Under the pieces are notes generated by a model. It worked only from the letters and a program-made list of their open reading frames with translations. It ran no database searches and had not been told where the DNA came from. Below are positions 1 to 10,736 of a DNA stretch of 64,000 nt, in pieces; within the stretch, counting starts at the first letter, position 1; each line of letters begins with the position of its first letter. The translations under genes and the position numbers were made by a program. The stretch comes from Hirsutella rhossiliensis (lineage: Eukaryota > Ascomycota > Sordariomycetes > Hypocreales > Ophiocordycipitaceae). The DNA is taken from assembly GCF_020360975.1 (NCBI RefSeq), contig NW_025408670.1, positions 5,642,001 to 5,706,000 of the forward strand. Reading direction: 5' to 3'.

Positions 1-38
1 CAAGCCAATCTTGCAAGCAGAACCTCATCCCCTCGCAG

Positions 39-3000
39 GCCTACGACGACGAGCCCAACTGGAACAAAGCCCATCGCATCCTTGTCCCTGCCTTTGGACC
101 CCTATCCATCCGCGGCATGTTCGATGAGATGCATGACATCGCCACCCAGCTCGCCATGAAGCTTGCGCGCCACGGGCCCCAGTCCTCCATCTGCGTCTCC
201 GACGACTTTACTCGCCTGGCCCTGGACACCCTCGCGCTATGTGCCATGGACTTTCGTTTCAACTCATACTATCGCCAAGAGTTGCACCCTTTCATCAGGG
301 CCATGGGCGACTTCCTCACCGAGTGCGGAAGGCGAAACAAGCGGCCCTCGTTTGCCCCCAACTTTCTCTATCGCGCCGCCAACGACAAGTTCCAGGACGA
401 TATCGCGATAATGAGGAAGACGGCCGACCAAGTCGTCGCGGCGCGCAAGGAAAGCCCCAGCGATCGCAAGGACCTGCTTGCTGCCATGCTCAAGGGCGTC
501 GACCCCACGACGGGCGACAAGCTAAGCGATGCCAACATCACCGATCAGCTCATCACCTTTCTCATTGCCGGCCACGAGACCACTTCGGGCATGCTCTCCT
601 TCGCCTTCTATCACCTGCTCAAGAACCCGGCCACCTACCAAAAGGTGCAGCAGGAGGTTGACCAGGTCATAGGCCGCAACAAGATCACGGTCGAGCATAT
701 CAGCAAGCTGCCCTATATCGCCGCTGTATGTGCCGCGCAGCTCCTAGCCCAGATCGAGTGTCCGTTTGCAGTCGCTGACGTCGAGTTCCACAGGTCCTGA
801 GGGAGACGCTGCGAATCAGCTCGGCCATTCCCGGCTTCACCGTTGAGCCCTACGAGGACACCCTCCTTGCGGGCAAGTACCTCGTTCGCAAGGGGGAGCC
901 CATCGCGGCAATGCTCGCCAGGGCACATCTTGATCCCGTCGTCTACGGCGAGGATGCAGGCGACTTCAAGCCCGAGCGCATGCTCGAGGAGAGCTTTGCT
1001 CGCCTCAACAAAGAGTTTCCCAACTGCTGGAAGCCCTTTGGCAACGGCAAGCGAGCCTGCATCGGCCGACCATTTGCCTGGCAGGAGGCGGTCCTCGTCA
1101 TGGCCATGCTCTTCCAAAACTTCAACTTCAGCCTCGATGACCCCAATTACCGTCTCGAGATCCAGGAGACTCTGACCATCAAGCCCAAGGATTTCTTCAT
1201 GAAGGCCACCCTGAGGCATGGCATGACCCCGACGGAACTGGAGCAGCAGCTCGCCGGCAAAGGAACCACCGCTGTGCACCACCACGACCCGTCGGCCAAG
1301 GCCGTCGCGGATATGTCATCTACTCGGGGTAAGCCTCTGGCCGTCTTCTACGGCTCCAACAGCGGTACCTGCGAGGCCATGGCACAGAGGGTGGCAGCAG
1401 ATGCAGCCCGGCACGGCTTCAGGGCCACCACCGTGGCACCCCTGGACGCCGCCAACCAGAACATCCCCAAGGACCGTCCCGTGGTCATCGTTACTGCCTC
1501 TTACGAAGGTCAGCCTCCATCCAATGCCGCACTATTCGTGAGCTGGATGGAGAGCCTCAAAGGGAACGAGATGGAGGGAGTGTCGTACGCCGTTTTCGGC
1601 TGCGGTCACCACGATTGGGTCCAAACATTTCATCGCATCCCCAAACTCGTAGACTCGACTCTCCACCGGCTTGGCGGCCACCGGATTACGCCTCTTGCCA
1701 CCACAGACGCCGGCGAGCGTGACATGTTCAGCGATTTCGAGGCGTGGGAGGACGACTCGCTCTGGCCAGCTCTGCAGAAGACGTACGGCGCGGAAGACAG
1801 CAGTGACAGCGGCAACGATGGCTTGGATGTCGAGGTTTCGCTTCCACGCAAGACGACGCTGCGGCAGGACGTGGAAGAGGCCGTCGTCGTCTCGGCGAGG
1901 ACGCTGACTAAATCCAGCTCCGTCAAGAATCACATCGAGATCCAGCTGCCTACAGGCATGACGTATCGTGCCGGCGACTACCTCGCTATCCTGCCCTTCA
2001 ATCCAAAACAGACAGTCTCTCGTGTTTTCAGGCGGTTCGGCCTGTCTTGGGATGCGACGTTGAAGATATCCTCGAACCGCCCAACGTCTCTGCCCACGGA
2101 TGTGGCCATCTCTGCCAGCGATGTGCTCACCGCGTACGTGGAACTTAGTCAACCTGCCACAAAAAGGGTAAGAAGAGCTCCCACCTGGTGTTCGGAGGCG
2201 GGGTCAATTGCGGTAATGCTGACGATGATTGCAGAATGTGCAAGCGTTGGCCGCGGCAACGCAAAACCAGGGTGACGCCGAGCAGCTCCAGAAGTTGGCG
2301 GGCGATGATTATCACGAAAAGATCAACCTCAAGCGGACTTCAATCCTGGATCTTCTGGAGCAGTTTCCTTCCGTCGAGCTGCCATTGGGTTCCTACTTGG
2401 GCATGCTCCCACCCATGCGAGTTCGCCAGTAGTAAGTCTTCTCCCAGCTCGATGGGGGATGGGCTGAGGAAACGCGCTCGGCTAACGAATGGCGAACCAG
2501 CTCCATCTCGTCTTCTCCGCTCGCCGACCCGTCGAAGCTCACACTCACGTACTCGGTTCTGGAGCAGCCGGCCATGTCGGGCAACGGCCGCCACGTCGGT
2601 GTCGCCACCAGTTTTCTCTCCGGCCTTGCACCGGGGGAGCGGCTTCATGTGGCGGTGCGGCCGTCGGAAACCTTCCATCTACCGGCCGACGCCGAGAAGA
2701 CGCCCATCATCTGTGTGGCCGCCGGGTCAGGCCTGGCACCCTTCCGCGGTTTCTTGCAAGAACGGGCGGCCATGATAGGCGCGGGCCGCAAGGTTGCTCC
2801 CGCGCTTCTGTTCTACGGGTGCCGGTCGCCGGATGAGGACAACCTGTACGCCGACGAACTGGCGCGATGGGAGGCGCTCGGCGCCGCCCAGGTCAGGCGA
2901 GCGTACTCGCGAGCGCCTGATCGATCTGATGGCTGCAAATACGTCCAGCACAGGCTGTCGCACGACCGCGATGACGTCTACAGGCTGTGGGAGCGGGGGG

Positions 3001-3176
3001 CCAAAATCTACGTGTGCGGTAGCCGGGAGGTAGGCAAGGGCGTCGAGACGGCGTGCGTGCAGCTGGTCCGAGAGAAGAAGGGAAATAAGCAGGGAGAGCA
3101 GGTGGATGAGGAGGCGGCCCGGGCATGGTTCGACCAGCAGCGCAACGAGCGCTTCGTCACCGACGTTTTCGACTGA
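39..3176 (+). CDS. CYP505: Self-sufficient cytochrome P450 / NADPH-P450 reductase fusion (CYP505, P450foxy type), 5' end outside window
   Basis: Bifunctional fatty-acid hydroxylase in which a P450 is fused to its own FAD/FMN reductase. Visible exons are 39-725, 794-2167, 2235-2431 and 2501-3176, joined by introns of 67-69 bp with GT-AG ends; the last has a GCTAAC branch site at 2481. Together they give 977 residues. Bases 1-38 look like the end of an upstream intron, because the AYDDEPNW stretch starts right after a CAG. By comparison with P450BM3 about 80 N-terminal residues are missing. P450 motifs: AGHETTSG in helix I (near 566), ETLR in helix K (near 803), and heme loop FGNGKRACIG with Cys at 1058-1060. 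The reductase has a flavodoxin-like FMN site (FYGSNSGT, near 1345), the FAD motif RQYSISSS spanning the last intron, and NADPH motifs GSGLAPFRGF and YVCGSREVGKG. All key residues are intact. Members of this family hydroxylate fatty acids near the omega end; the substrate here is inferred. Confidence 0.93.
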
Positions 3177-4103
3177 AAATAATGGCGACTCTTGAGGTTG
3201 GCGGCGCAGCCATATTTGCCTACAGGAGCTGGACCAGATGCTCCGGGCACGGAGAGGCGGGTGCGGGCCAACGAAGATGGCCGAGGGCGGGAATGCAAGT
3301 GAGCCGCGCGGCTTGTGCTCCAAAAGGGGGCGTGGTTGTATATCGTGGTTTTTCTTGTTTTTCTTGTTTTTCTTGTTGTCGCTGCCATGTTGGCTTGGTT
3401 TTGGATACGTGCACGCAAGAAACTCGAGACGATTTCACAGTTGGGTGCCTTGGCCAGCTCCCTCCCTGCCCAATGCCGGCGGCTCCTGCACAATGCCGGC
3501 TCCTGCGTGCAGGTCGTGACGTGAGGATGAAGCTTGAGGACATGCATGCATCTGCCGATGCCGCCGGCCTTGGCCTGATTCACCCGAGCCTGTCATTGTC
3601 TATTTTTAAAGCAGACCAAGGACGCCGCACAATGTCTCGTTTCGCGCGATGACGTCACCGGCGCCCAGCATCGAGGCGGGACAGACACGGCACGTGCGAG
3701 GGGCAACTGCTCCGGCCAACAAGCCGCTTCTCTCGGTCTCGGCCGAGAGACTCGACACTAGCATCAAGACATCGTAAGCAGAGTAAGATTGTTTCTTTGG
3801 GCGTTCCAACTAATACTGTCAAAATCTCTATGCAACAACTCCAAAAAGTCTACTCCATAGAGATAGAAAGACCCCGCCTCGCTTCGCTCCCATGTGGTAT
3901 CTAGCGACTCGCCCGTGTAACCCCAAGAGCAACGATGCGCTCGTCCGACCGACCGACTCCCGTACTCTCTCTCAAGTGCATTGACACCACGTCGCCCACG
4001 CTGCGTGCTCGTCTTTTCGCGTGCATACACAAGTATATGTATATATGTATGGGTATAATTTGTTTTATAGTCTGGATGCACGATTTCGTATGCCGAGGCC
4101 GGC
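3177..4103. other. Intergenic stretch between convergent genes
   Basis: Shared 3' flank of the P450 fusion (+) and the AspRS-DUF2156 gene (-). It holds a short tandem repeat of TTTTTCTTGT, about three copies at 3348-3378. The reading frame across it (3315-3524) encodes a hydrophobic 69-residue peptide only because of this repeat. I see no gene. Confidence 0.7.
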
Positions 4104-7055
4104 TCAGTCCTGGAAGAACTTGATAATCTGGCTCAGGTCCCGCAGCCCCACGCCATGCCTGGGGTAGCAGATGTAGACTTCCTCGCCGAGGGCGCCAAAC
4201 TTGCTCCGGAAGCCGGCCTTGCGGCGCAGGCCCAGGCTGTCGACAATCGAGTTATACGTCGAGGCCAGGAAGCGCGCTCGGATGCCGTGCAGGTGTTCGC
4301 CGGGTGTCAGCTTCTCCGACACACCAACACCAAACGTCACCTGCCCCGTGACGCTCGCCAGCGTGTACTCGACAAGCACCTCGATGGCCCCGTTGACGGA
4401 GCCGGGAAAGTCGAGCGCCCACTTGACCTGCCAGCCGTGCTTGGGGGAGAGCTTGGCCAGCACGACAAGGGCGAGCACCTTGCCGTCTTTTTCCGCGGCA
4501 AAGTAACGGCGGTGCTCCATGTCAACCCACGGGCGCACCTCCGTCATGTGGATCTGCTTGCCCTTGCGGCTCGCCTTCCACTCCGAGATGGCCGGGTCAG
4601 CACGTTTGATGAAGTCGGCGTCGGCCTTGACCTCGTGGATTTTGACGCCCTCGCGCTCGACCCGCCTCGCCTTGGGCCCGCCGTTGAGGTTGTGGTGCTT
4701 GTTAGCGTCGACGCGTTGTTCCTCTGTGCAAGACAGCGTACGCCAACCCATCTGCTGGGCGAGAATCTTCTGCACCTCGTACGAGACAAGCATCCACACG
4801 GGCACGAGGTGCAGCTCCGATATAACAAACTTGACGAAGGCGGCGCACACGTCCTTGTACTGGCTCCGGTCGCACAGCGGGTCGCCTGTAATCATGGCAA
4901 ACTTGTCCTGCTTGACGTAGCCCACAGCGGCGCCCGTAGGATGCCTCCAGATCTCGAAGCGATCGTCGAGCCACGACGTATTGGACGCGTCGCCATAATT
5001 GGCAATGAGTTTCTCGACGGGGGGGAGGTCGCCTGCGGGGTGTGGCTTGGTGGTATCGGCCTCGGGGTGCATGAGGCCCGGAGTCTTTTCCGGCAGCGAC
5101 TTGGGGTCGCGATGGAAGAGGGAGGCGTAGCGGACATCGCCGAGCTCGAGCATCCAGGCGACGATACGCTCCAGGCCCAGGCCGGCGCCGGCGTGCGGGG
5201 GCGCGCCGAGGTCAAAGGCCTCCATGTAGTCCTCCATCCCGTCTTCGTTCATACCGGCGGCGCGCATGTTTGCGCGCAGCTCCTCGGCGTCGTGAATGCG
5301 CTGGCCTCCCGAGCAAATCTCCTGACCACGGATGAAGATGTCGAAGGACCGCGTCCACCTTGGGTCCTGCGGGTCCTTGTGCGTGTAAAAGGGCCGGGCG
5401 CTGGCGGGGAACTTGTCCAGCACGTAGTAGTCGGTGCCGTACTTCTCCCGCACCAGCTGTCCAAGGCGGATCTCATCGGCGGTGGCGAGGTCCTCCTCCT
5501 CCTCAACGTCGCGGCCGTCGTCGCGCAGCATCTTGATGCCGTCTATGAAGTCGAGGATGAGCGTCTCGTCAAGGTACTTGAACTCCTTGCTGGGCCACCG
5601 CTTCTGCACCTCTGCGAGCTCGGGCATGGCGTAAACAGCCTTGAAGACAGCCTTGAGGAAATCATCGATGACGTAGATGACCTCGTGATAGTCGTGCTCA
5701 ATGGCCATTTCGATATCGAGACCCGTGTACTCGGTCAAGTGGCGATGTGTGTTTGAGTTCTCGGCCCGGAAGACGGGCCCGACCTCGAAGACGCGACCAA
5801 AGTCGGCCGAGACGGACATTTGCTTGGCCAGCTGGGGGCTCTGAGCGAGAAAGGCGTTGCGGCCAAAGTAGTTGACCTTGAAGACGGCAGCGCCGCTCTC
5901 GGTGGCAGCGGGCTGGAGCTTTGGCGTGTTGATCTCGACGAAACCGTTGTCGAAGAGGACATCGTGGAACTTGCGGGTGACGAGGGAGCGGACGCGGAAG
6001 AGGGCTTGGTTGGAGGGGTGGCGAAGGTCAAGGATACGCGAGGACATACGGTTCCGCATCGACTCCGGGGGCTTGTAGTTGGTAAAGGGGGCGTGGTGGG
6101 CGGCGTTGACGAGGTGGATGGAGCGGACGTGAACCTCGACGCCGGCGTGGGTGGCAGATCGAATGGGCTCCGGGGGCGCCTTGAGCGTACCGTTGACCTG
6201 GACGAGGGACTCTGGGGACAGCTTCTGGACCCAGCTGACCATGTCCATCTCATCGCGGGAGAGGACGCCCTGAACCGTGTGGGTCTGGTCGCGGAAAAGG
6301 AGGAAGTCAAGAGCCTTCGACAGCTGGCGCTGGGTGGAAATGCGGGCGCGGAAGTTGACCTCGGAGTCGAGGGGAAGCCGGTCGAGCTCGGCAATGGTGT
6401 TGAGCTCGTAGGGGTGGTTAGGCCAGTCGGCGCTGGTGCTGGTGCGGCCGCTGTCAAACGACGTGGTCGACTTGTCCATGCTGGAGCGTGCGGAGCCCCT
6501 GGCGAGCTCGACGCCGCTGTCGTTCATCCTGGGGGGTGTTCGCCGCCGATGGTTGTGGACAAAGGCGCTGCTGCTGGCGGAGGAGGCGTTGCGGCGAGGA
6601 AGGGCGGGTGCTGGAGCCGACGCCGGAGAGTGAGGAGCGGAAGTAGAAGTAGAAGGAGGCGCTGTAGATGATGAGGAGGCTAATGGCGGTAGCGGTGAAC
6701 GGGGAGAAGAAGAGGAGGAAGAAGAAGAATGAGGAGAGGGAGAAGAAGAAGAATGAGGAGGGGGAGAAGAGGAAGAAAAAGTCGAGCGAGCAGCGGTGGT
6801 GCTGGAGGCGGCAGTGGAGGCGGCAGTGGTCGCAGCAGTGGTGGTGGTGGTGTTGGCTGTAGTACTAGTGACGTCGCCACTCGGGCCTGCTGCACCTGCA
6901 GGGGCAGCGCCAGGGCCGGCGCCTTTGCCCGCGTCGGGTATCGAAGTACCGGTACCTGGCTTCTGGCCGCGCCGGCTGGGCCTGGAGCGGGTTCGGAGGG
7001 GCAACCCAAAGGCCGAGGCAACAGGGCCCAGGATCCCACCAGCGGTAGCCGGCAT
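4104..7055 (-). CDS. erdS: Aspartyl-tRNA synthetase fused to a C-terminal DUF2156 transferase; probable ergosteryl-3beta-O-L-aspartate synthase
   Basis: Single-exon gene of 983 residues. Residues about 210-320 form the OB-fold anticodon-binding domain of a eukaryotic/archaeal-type AspRS. Residues about 340-665 form the class II core, with motif 2 starting FRAENSNTH (residue 429), the AspRS signature CSGGQRIHD, and motif 3 GAGLGLER (residue ~621). From about 675 to the end is a DUF2156 domain (GNAT-like fold), the type that moves an amino acid from aminoacyl-tRNA to a lipid. This architecture is the one described in fungi for transfer of Asp from Asp-tRNA to the 3-hydroxyl of ergosterol; the assignment here rests on architecture. 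The frame stays open upstream to 7280 but only with a GTG, so 7055 is the first in-frame ATG; ATG 6527 would give 807 residues. Residues 1-205 are a Ser/Thr/Pro/Ala-rich low-complexity extension. The gene is divergent from an alpha/beta hydrolase, a candidate partner. Confidence 0.88.
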   Translation of the reverse strand: MPATAGGILGPVASAFGLPLRTRSRPSRRGQKPGTGTSIPDAGKGAGPGAAPAGAAGPSGDVTSTTANTTTTTAATTAASTAASSTTAARSTFSSSSPPPHSSSSPSPHSSSSSSSSPRSPLPPLASSSSTAPPSTSTSAPHSPASAPAPALPRRNASSASSSAFVHNHRRRTPPRMNDSGVELARGSARSSMDKSTTSFDSGRTSTSADWPNHPYELNTIAELDRLPLDSEVNFRARISTQRQLSKALDFLLFRDQTHTVQGVLSRDEMDMVSWVQKLSPESLVQVNGTLKAPPEPIRSATHAGVEVHVRSIHLVNAAHHAPFTNYKPPESMRNRMSSRILDLRHPSNQALFRVRSLVTRKFHDVLFDNGFVEINTPKLQPAATESGAAVFKVNYFGRNAFLAQSPQLAKQMSVSADFGRVFEVGPVFRAENSNTHRHLTEYTGLDIEMAIEHDYHEVIYVIDDFLKAVFKAVYAMPELAEVQKRWPSKEFKYLDETLILDFIDGIKMLRDDGRDVEEEEDLATADEIRLGQLVREKYGTDYYVLDKFPASARPFYTHKDPQDPRWTRSFDIFIRGQEICSGGQRIHDAEELRANMRAAGMNEDGMEDYMEAFDLGAPPHAGAGLGLERIVAWMLELGDVRYASLFHRDPKSLPEKTPGLMHPEADTTKPHPAGDLPPVEKLIANYGDASNTSWLDDRFEIWRHPTGAAVGYVKQDKFAMITGDPLCDRSQYKDVCAAFVKFVISELHLVPVWMLVSYEVQKILAQQMGWRTLSCTEEQRVDANKHHNLNGGPKARRVEREGVKIHEVKADADFIKRADPAISEWKASRKGKQIHMTEVRPWVDMEHRRYFAAEKDGKVLALVVLAKLSPKHGWQVKWALDFPGSVNGAIEVLVEYTLASVTGQVTFGVGVSEKLTPGEHLHGIRARFLASTYNSIVDSLGLRRKAGFRSKFGALGEEVYICYPRHGVGLRDLSQIIKFFQD
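6660..6790. repeat. GAA/GAG-rich microsatellite inside the AspRS-DUF2156 coding region
   Basis: Purine-rich run of GAAGAA, GAGGAG and GAATGAGGAG units on the + strand. Read on the - strand it encodes the poly-Ser tract of the N-terminal extension. Length variation by slippage would change the tail by whole residues only when units of three are gained or lost. Confidence 0.75.
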
Positions 7056-8180
7056 GGCTGTTCTTAGATGTACCTGTACCTGTCGTGTGGCCGTGGACTT
7101 ACTGGCCTTTCCTTGGTCTCCTCGTTTCCTTTTTCCTTTTCTCTCCCTTTTCCGGCCTCCTTTCGGTGCTTCTTTATTCTCGGCTTGTCCGTCCGTCTCT
7201 CGTGCCCTCAAGTGGTGCGATCCGGCGCCCGGCTGGATTCTCGCGGGAGGGGCGTGGGCGGCTCGGCAAAGGGGCGTCACGCAACGTGGAGCGATGCAAC
7301 TCAGGCCGGTTGGCCGACGAATGAGGGACGAATGGGGGGGGTGTCCTCTCTTCTGCGGGCCGGGGTTTGCTGTTTTACTCGGTCTCGTGTAATAGTGGAA
7401 GGACTGCTGAGGGAGTGGTAGATGGATGGCTCTACAATTGCGCGTGCGAGTAGGCAGGTATTAGTATGAGCAATGGCAGGCAACAAGAACGCATCGGGGG
7501 GGCAAGACAAGGTGGGCGACCGTGTGAGCTACTGTAGGGAAGCCGTGTCTCTTATCAAGTTACGGCAAGCCATGCTCTGACTTATGTACGACCAGGAGAG
7601 CCATAGTAATAAAGCGAGACTGAATAATAACAACAACAACATTTAAGTGGATTAAGGCCGCAACGGATCCAAGCGGGAGGCCCGTCGTGCCGCCGTTGCG
7701 CCCGTAGACTCCGCTGCTAGAGCATGAATGATGCTCGCCGCGGCAATTACATGAGCGGAAAAGGGGGCGGGGGGGTTTGACTAGGCCAAACAACGAGTCT
7801 GGACCGACGGTTTGGCACGCCTCGGACATATCGAGGGCTCCGTCCGGGCCAGTAACGGCAAGGGCGGCTTTGGAGATTACGGAGCAAGAGGACTATTGTC
7901 ACATTATTGTGCACCTGCGACCGGTCCAAGGTTAGCCCGTTTTGCTCATTAATAATTGACTGGTCGGGGGCTAGTCAGGCAGTTATCGACTCGCTTCAAC
8001 AAATGCGCTCCGGCACCGCATTGGTGGCCCCGTTATGTCTTTGAATTGGTGGGTGGAGCACTGGAGACGCTGCTCCGGAGCGACTCAGTCTAGGCCGGGG
8101 AAAGGGGGGGGGACAAGGTTTTGCTGCTGAGAAAACGTATTTCGAATCATGCTTGGTGAGAAAGGATTCCGGAAACCTCT

Positions 8181-8235
8181 GTAAACCCGTACTGTAGGTA
8201 CTGCGTGCGTACCTCCATTATACAGTACGGTTTAC
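8181..8235. repeat. Imperfect inverted repeat in the divergent promoter region
   Basis: The arms are GTAAACCCGTACTGTA at 8181-8196 and TACAGTACGGTTTAC at 8221-8235. They are complementary apart from one extra C. The loop itself contains GGTAC and GTACC. It could form a hairpin, be a short palindromic element, or be a paired binding site. Confidence 0.7.
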
Positions 8236-8507
8236 GGAGTACAAGGCTCGAGGAAAAGAGACGAAGCAAAGGGAAGGCAAGGGAAAGAGACTTGCCTTGC
8301 CTGTCCGTACGGATATCCATGCCACAAAGCCGCGCTGCCGCTGTCCGTTCCTGCCCGACAAGGACTTGCTTTGCTTGTCTTGCGTAATGTCAGGCAGGAA
8401 GCATCCTCGCCAAACTCCGATCCCCCGGTGCGGACTTGACCGAAGAGCGCCCCTCTCTGACGTCAGTCCTTCCGGGGCAATCAATCTTGCTTATCTTGCT
8501 TGAGCCA

Positions 8508-8546
8508 GCGATGGAGAGCCGCGATGGAGAGCCGCGATGGAGAGCC
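8508..8546. repeat. Three perfect tandem copies of a 13-bp unit
   Basis: The unit GCGATGGAGAGCC occurs at 8508-8520, 8521-8533 and 8534-8546 and is followed by GCGG. There is no coding context. Confidence 0.9.
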
Positions 8547-9530
8547 GCGGCAGTCTCTTCCCGTTCCACTGTTCCACTCTTTAAGTTACTGGCACTTGCC
8601 CTTGTGCACCAGGCACGCCTGCCAGTGGCTTACGTAGCTCAATGCTCTGGGGGCAAGTCTGGGTCCCAGCCAAGGCACCAGTCTCGCTGTTCCGAGTACT
8701 TTTAAGCAAAGGGTGGAGCGTTGGCAGCAATGTCGCCTCAATGTATCCTTCATGCCCCCATGCGCCGCCTGAGCCCAGCAAGGCAACCAAAGGCTCAGGC
8801 AGCGCTACATCCCCTCTACCTGCCAAGCCCAACTCGTCATCGAAAGCCCCAGGTACCGCGACGGTGTCGTCACCGGGCCAGCCAATCCCTTTTTGTAGCC
8901 TGTCCTCTCCTCCCTCCCTCGCCCTGCTCATACTGGCGGACAATTCAGCCTACCCATCGGCCTCCACATCAGCTCTCTCATCATCCCCTTCGCCAGCTCC
9001 CCGGGGATCCTGTTCGCCGGCCGATTGTTGTCGAGGCTCTTCCGTTCCGACACTCCACGAGAGCTGTCTGTGCGTGTCCCCTCCTCTTCCGTTCCCTCGG
9101 AATCTCTGGCTCAAGCTGCTACTCCTCGTGACCTCGTCCACTCTCTGACACCTGACTGACTGGCTCTTCCTAGGCCGCATAGGAAGCATCCCCTCTTCCG
9201 CGACACCTGCAGCGTGCTTCCACGCTTCCCCTCCGCTGACACGTCCCATTTCGGTGCGCAGGTACGCGCTATACTCGCTTGGCCGAGGTGACCTGTCTCA
9301 ACCGCTGACCAACTCCGTCTCTGCCGCCGCAGCAGGGAAGCCGGCTCCCCATCTAGCGACTGAAGACATTCACTCCGTTGGACCGCCGCCGTTGAATCCC
9401 GATCCCGCACAATCCGGACTGGTCCCCTGATCTGGCTCGGTGTGCCTGCTGGCCCCCCCCCCCTCTCACCCTTCTCCGGCGCTCTCTGCTGGGTCGAGAG
9501 GGTCCGTAAAGAATCGGTTCCTCCTCTCCC

Positions 9531-10736
9531 ATGGGCGAGTTGAAACGGGCCATATCCTCCAGCACGTCGCTAAGCGTCGCCGCCAGCATCGCTTCCAACA
9601 CGGCCTTGAGCGTTGCCACGCCTTGCCTGGCAAATCCCGTCGAACCCGACTATGTGAACCCCCTCGAATCCAGTGCGCGATGGTACCTCACCGCCCGCGC
9701 CTCGGCTGTCCGCTACGCCGCAAGCCTCGGCTTCGGCCTTGCCAACCGCTCCGAGCCCGCCGCCCCCTCTCCGTCGCGTGATGTCTGGCTCGATTCGACT
9801 CTGTCTCAGTGGAAGGGACGCCAGAAAATCAAGGTTGAGGTGTGGGTGCCGCCCCGGATAGCTGTCGGATCCCGGTCCGCCGTCATCAATCTCCACGGCG
9901 GCGGCTGGATCCTCGGCCAGGGCACCGACGATGCCCGCTGGGCCGGGGCCCTCATGAGCGCCCTCGATGCCGTTGTCTTCACCGTCAACTATCGCCTGGC
10001 CCCAGGCTATCCCTTCCCCGTGCCCCTCGAGGACTGCATCGATGCACTCATGCAGATTGTCGCTCGCGGGGCCGAATTTGGCATCGACCCGAGCCGCGTC
10101 TTCTTGTCGGGCTTCTCCGCCGGCGCCACCATTGCCCTCGGCAGCTGGGTCATTCTGCAAGACCCATCCCGTTGGCACTACGAACTGACGGCCGCTCTTC
10201 CCGAGATAGCCGGCATCATTCTTTTCTACCCCACGCTTGATATTACCATTTCGCGTCCCGAGAAACGCCAGGCATGCGCCCGGCCCGAGCTCACGCTGTC
10301 CCCCGGCATGACGGATTTGATCGACGCCTCATATGTCTATCCGCCCATCCCCCGCGACCAGCGGACGGACCCGAGGCTGTCTCCCGGCCTCATGTCCGAT
10401 GAACTCGTAAAAAAGCTGCCCCCTATGCACCTCTGCCTGTGCGAGTATGACATGCTCCTCGCCGAGGGCGTCCGTTTCGCACAGCGGCTGCAGTGCCATG
10501 ACAAGTCCTTTTCAATCCGCATCGTGGATGGTGAAGCACACGCTTGGGATAAACCCCCTCCTATGGCCCCGAAAGAGAGCGTCAATGTTGAGTACGGCGA
10601 GGCGACTCAGGCCATGGCACGCTGGCTCGGTCGAGACTGCGAGACGGATAGAGAGTCGTCGAGTTCAAAGCGGGCCAGGAGAATGCACATGCGCCGCCCA
10701 AGATACCTGTCTTTCAGGTCGAGAAGCTCGAGGTAG
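9531..10736 (+). CDS. Alpha/beta hydrolase of the hormone-sensitive-lipase-like (HGGG) family; candidate ergosteryl-aspartate hydrolase
   Basis: Intronless, 401 residues. It has the oxyanion-hole motif HGGGW (residues 122-126), the nucleophile elbow GFSAG with Ser196, Asp307 in CEYDML and His337 in GEAHAW, so the catalytic triad is complete. Residues 1-40 are Ser/Ala-rich and lead into the catalytic domain. The last 25 residues are a basic Arg/Ser tail rich in RRP and RSRSS. The start is ATG 9531, with no other plausible Met nearby. The family hydrolyses carboxyl esters. Because the gene stands head to head with the AspRS-DUF2156 gene, I infer it may be the dedicated hydrolase (ErdH) that removes Asp from ergosteryl-Asp. 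The family assignment is firm; the substrate is inferred from context and could instead be another ester. Confidence 0.8.
   Translation: MGELKRAISSSTSLSVAASIASNTALSVATPCLANPVEPDYVNPLESSARWYLTARASAVRYAASLGFGLANRSEPAAPSPSRDVWLDSTLSQWKGRQKIKVEVWVPPRIAVGSRSAVINLHGGGWILGQGTDDARWAGALMSALDAVVFTVNYRLAPGYPFPVPLEDCIDALMQIVARGAEFGIDPSRVFLSGFSAGATIALGSWVILQDPSRWHYELTAALPEIAGIILFYPTLDITISRPEKRQACARPELTLSPGMTDLIDASYVYPPIPRDQRTDPRLSPGLMSDELVKKLPPMHLCLCEYDMLLAEGVRFAQRLQCHDKSFSIRIVDGEAHAWDKPPPMAPKESVNVEYGEATQAMARWLGRDCETDRESSSSKRARRMHMRRPRYLSFRSRSSR

Larger units (their letters stand above)
7056..9530. other. Divergent intergenic region between the AspRS-DUF2156 and alpha/beta hydrolase genes
   Basis: About 2.5 kb separates the two start codons and must contain both promoters. 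On the - strand next to ATG 7055 the sequence is purine-rich and includes a donor-like CAGTAAGT near 7100, so a 5'-UTR intron is possible. CT-rich blocks lie upstream of ATG 9531, as is common in ascomycete promoters. Two repeats lie inside (8181-8235 and 8508-8546). No further gene is supported. Confidence 0.6.

Noticed and set aside
3315..3524. Small open frame encoding a hydrophobic 69-residue peptide
   Set aside because: The hydrophobic stretch comes from the TTTTTCTTGT tandem repeat; overlapping frames are equally open and there is no conserved motif.
7056..7280. Upstream extension of the AspRS-DUF2156 frame to 7280
   Set aside because: The frame begins with GTG, not ATG, and the added residues are only a basic purine-tract translation; 7055 is the first ATG.
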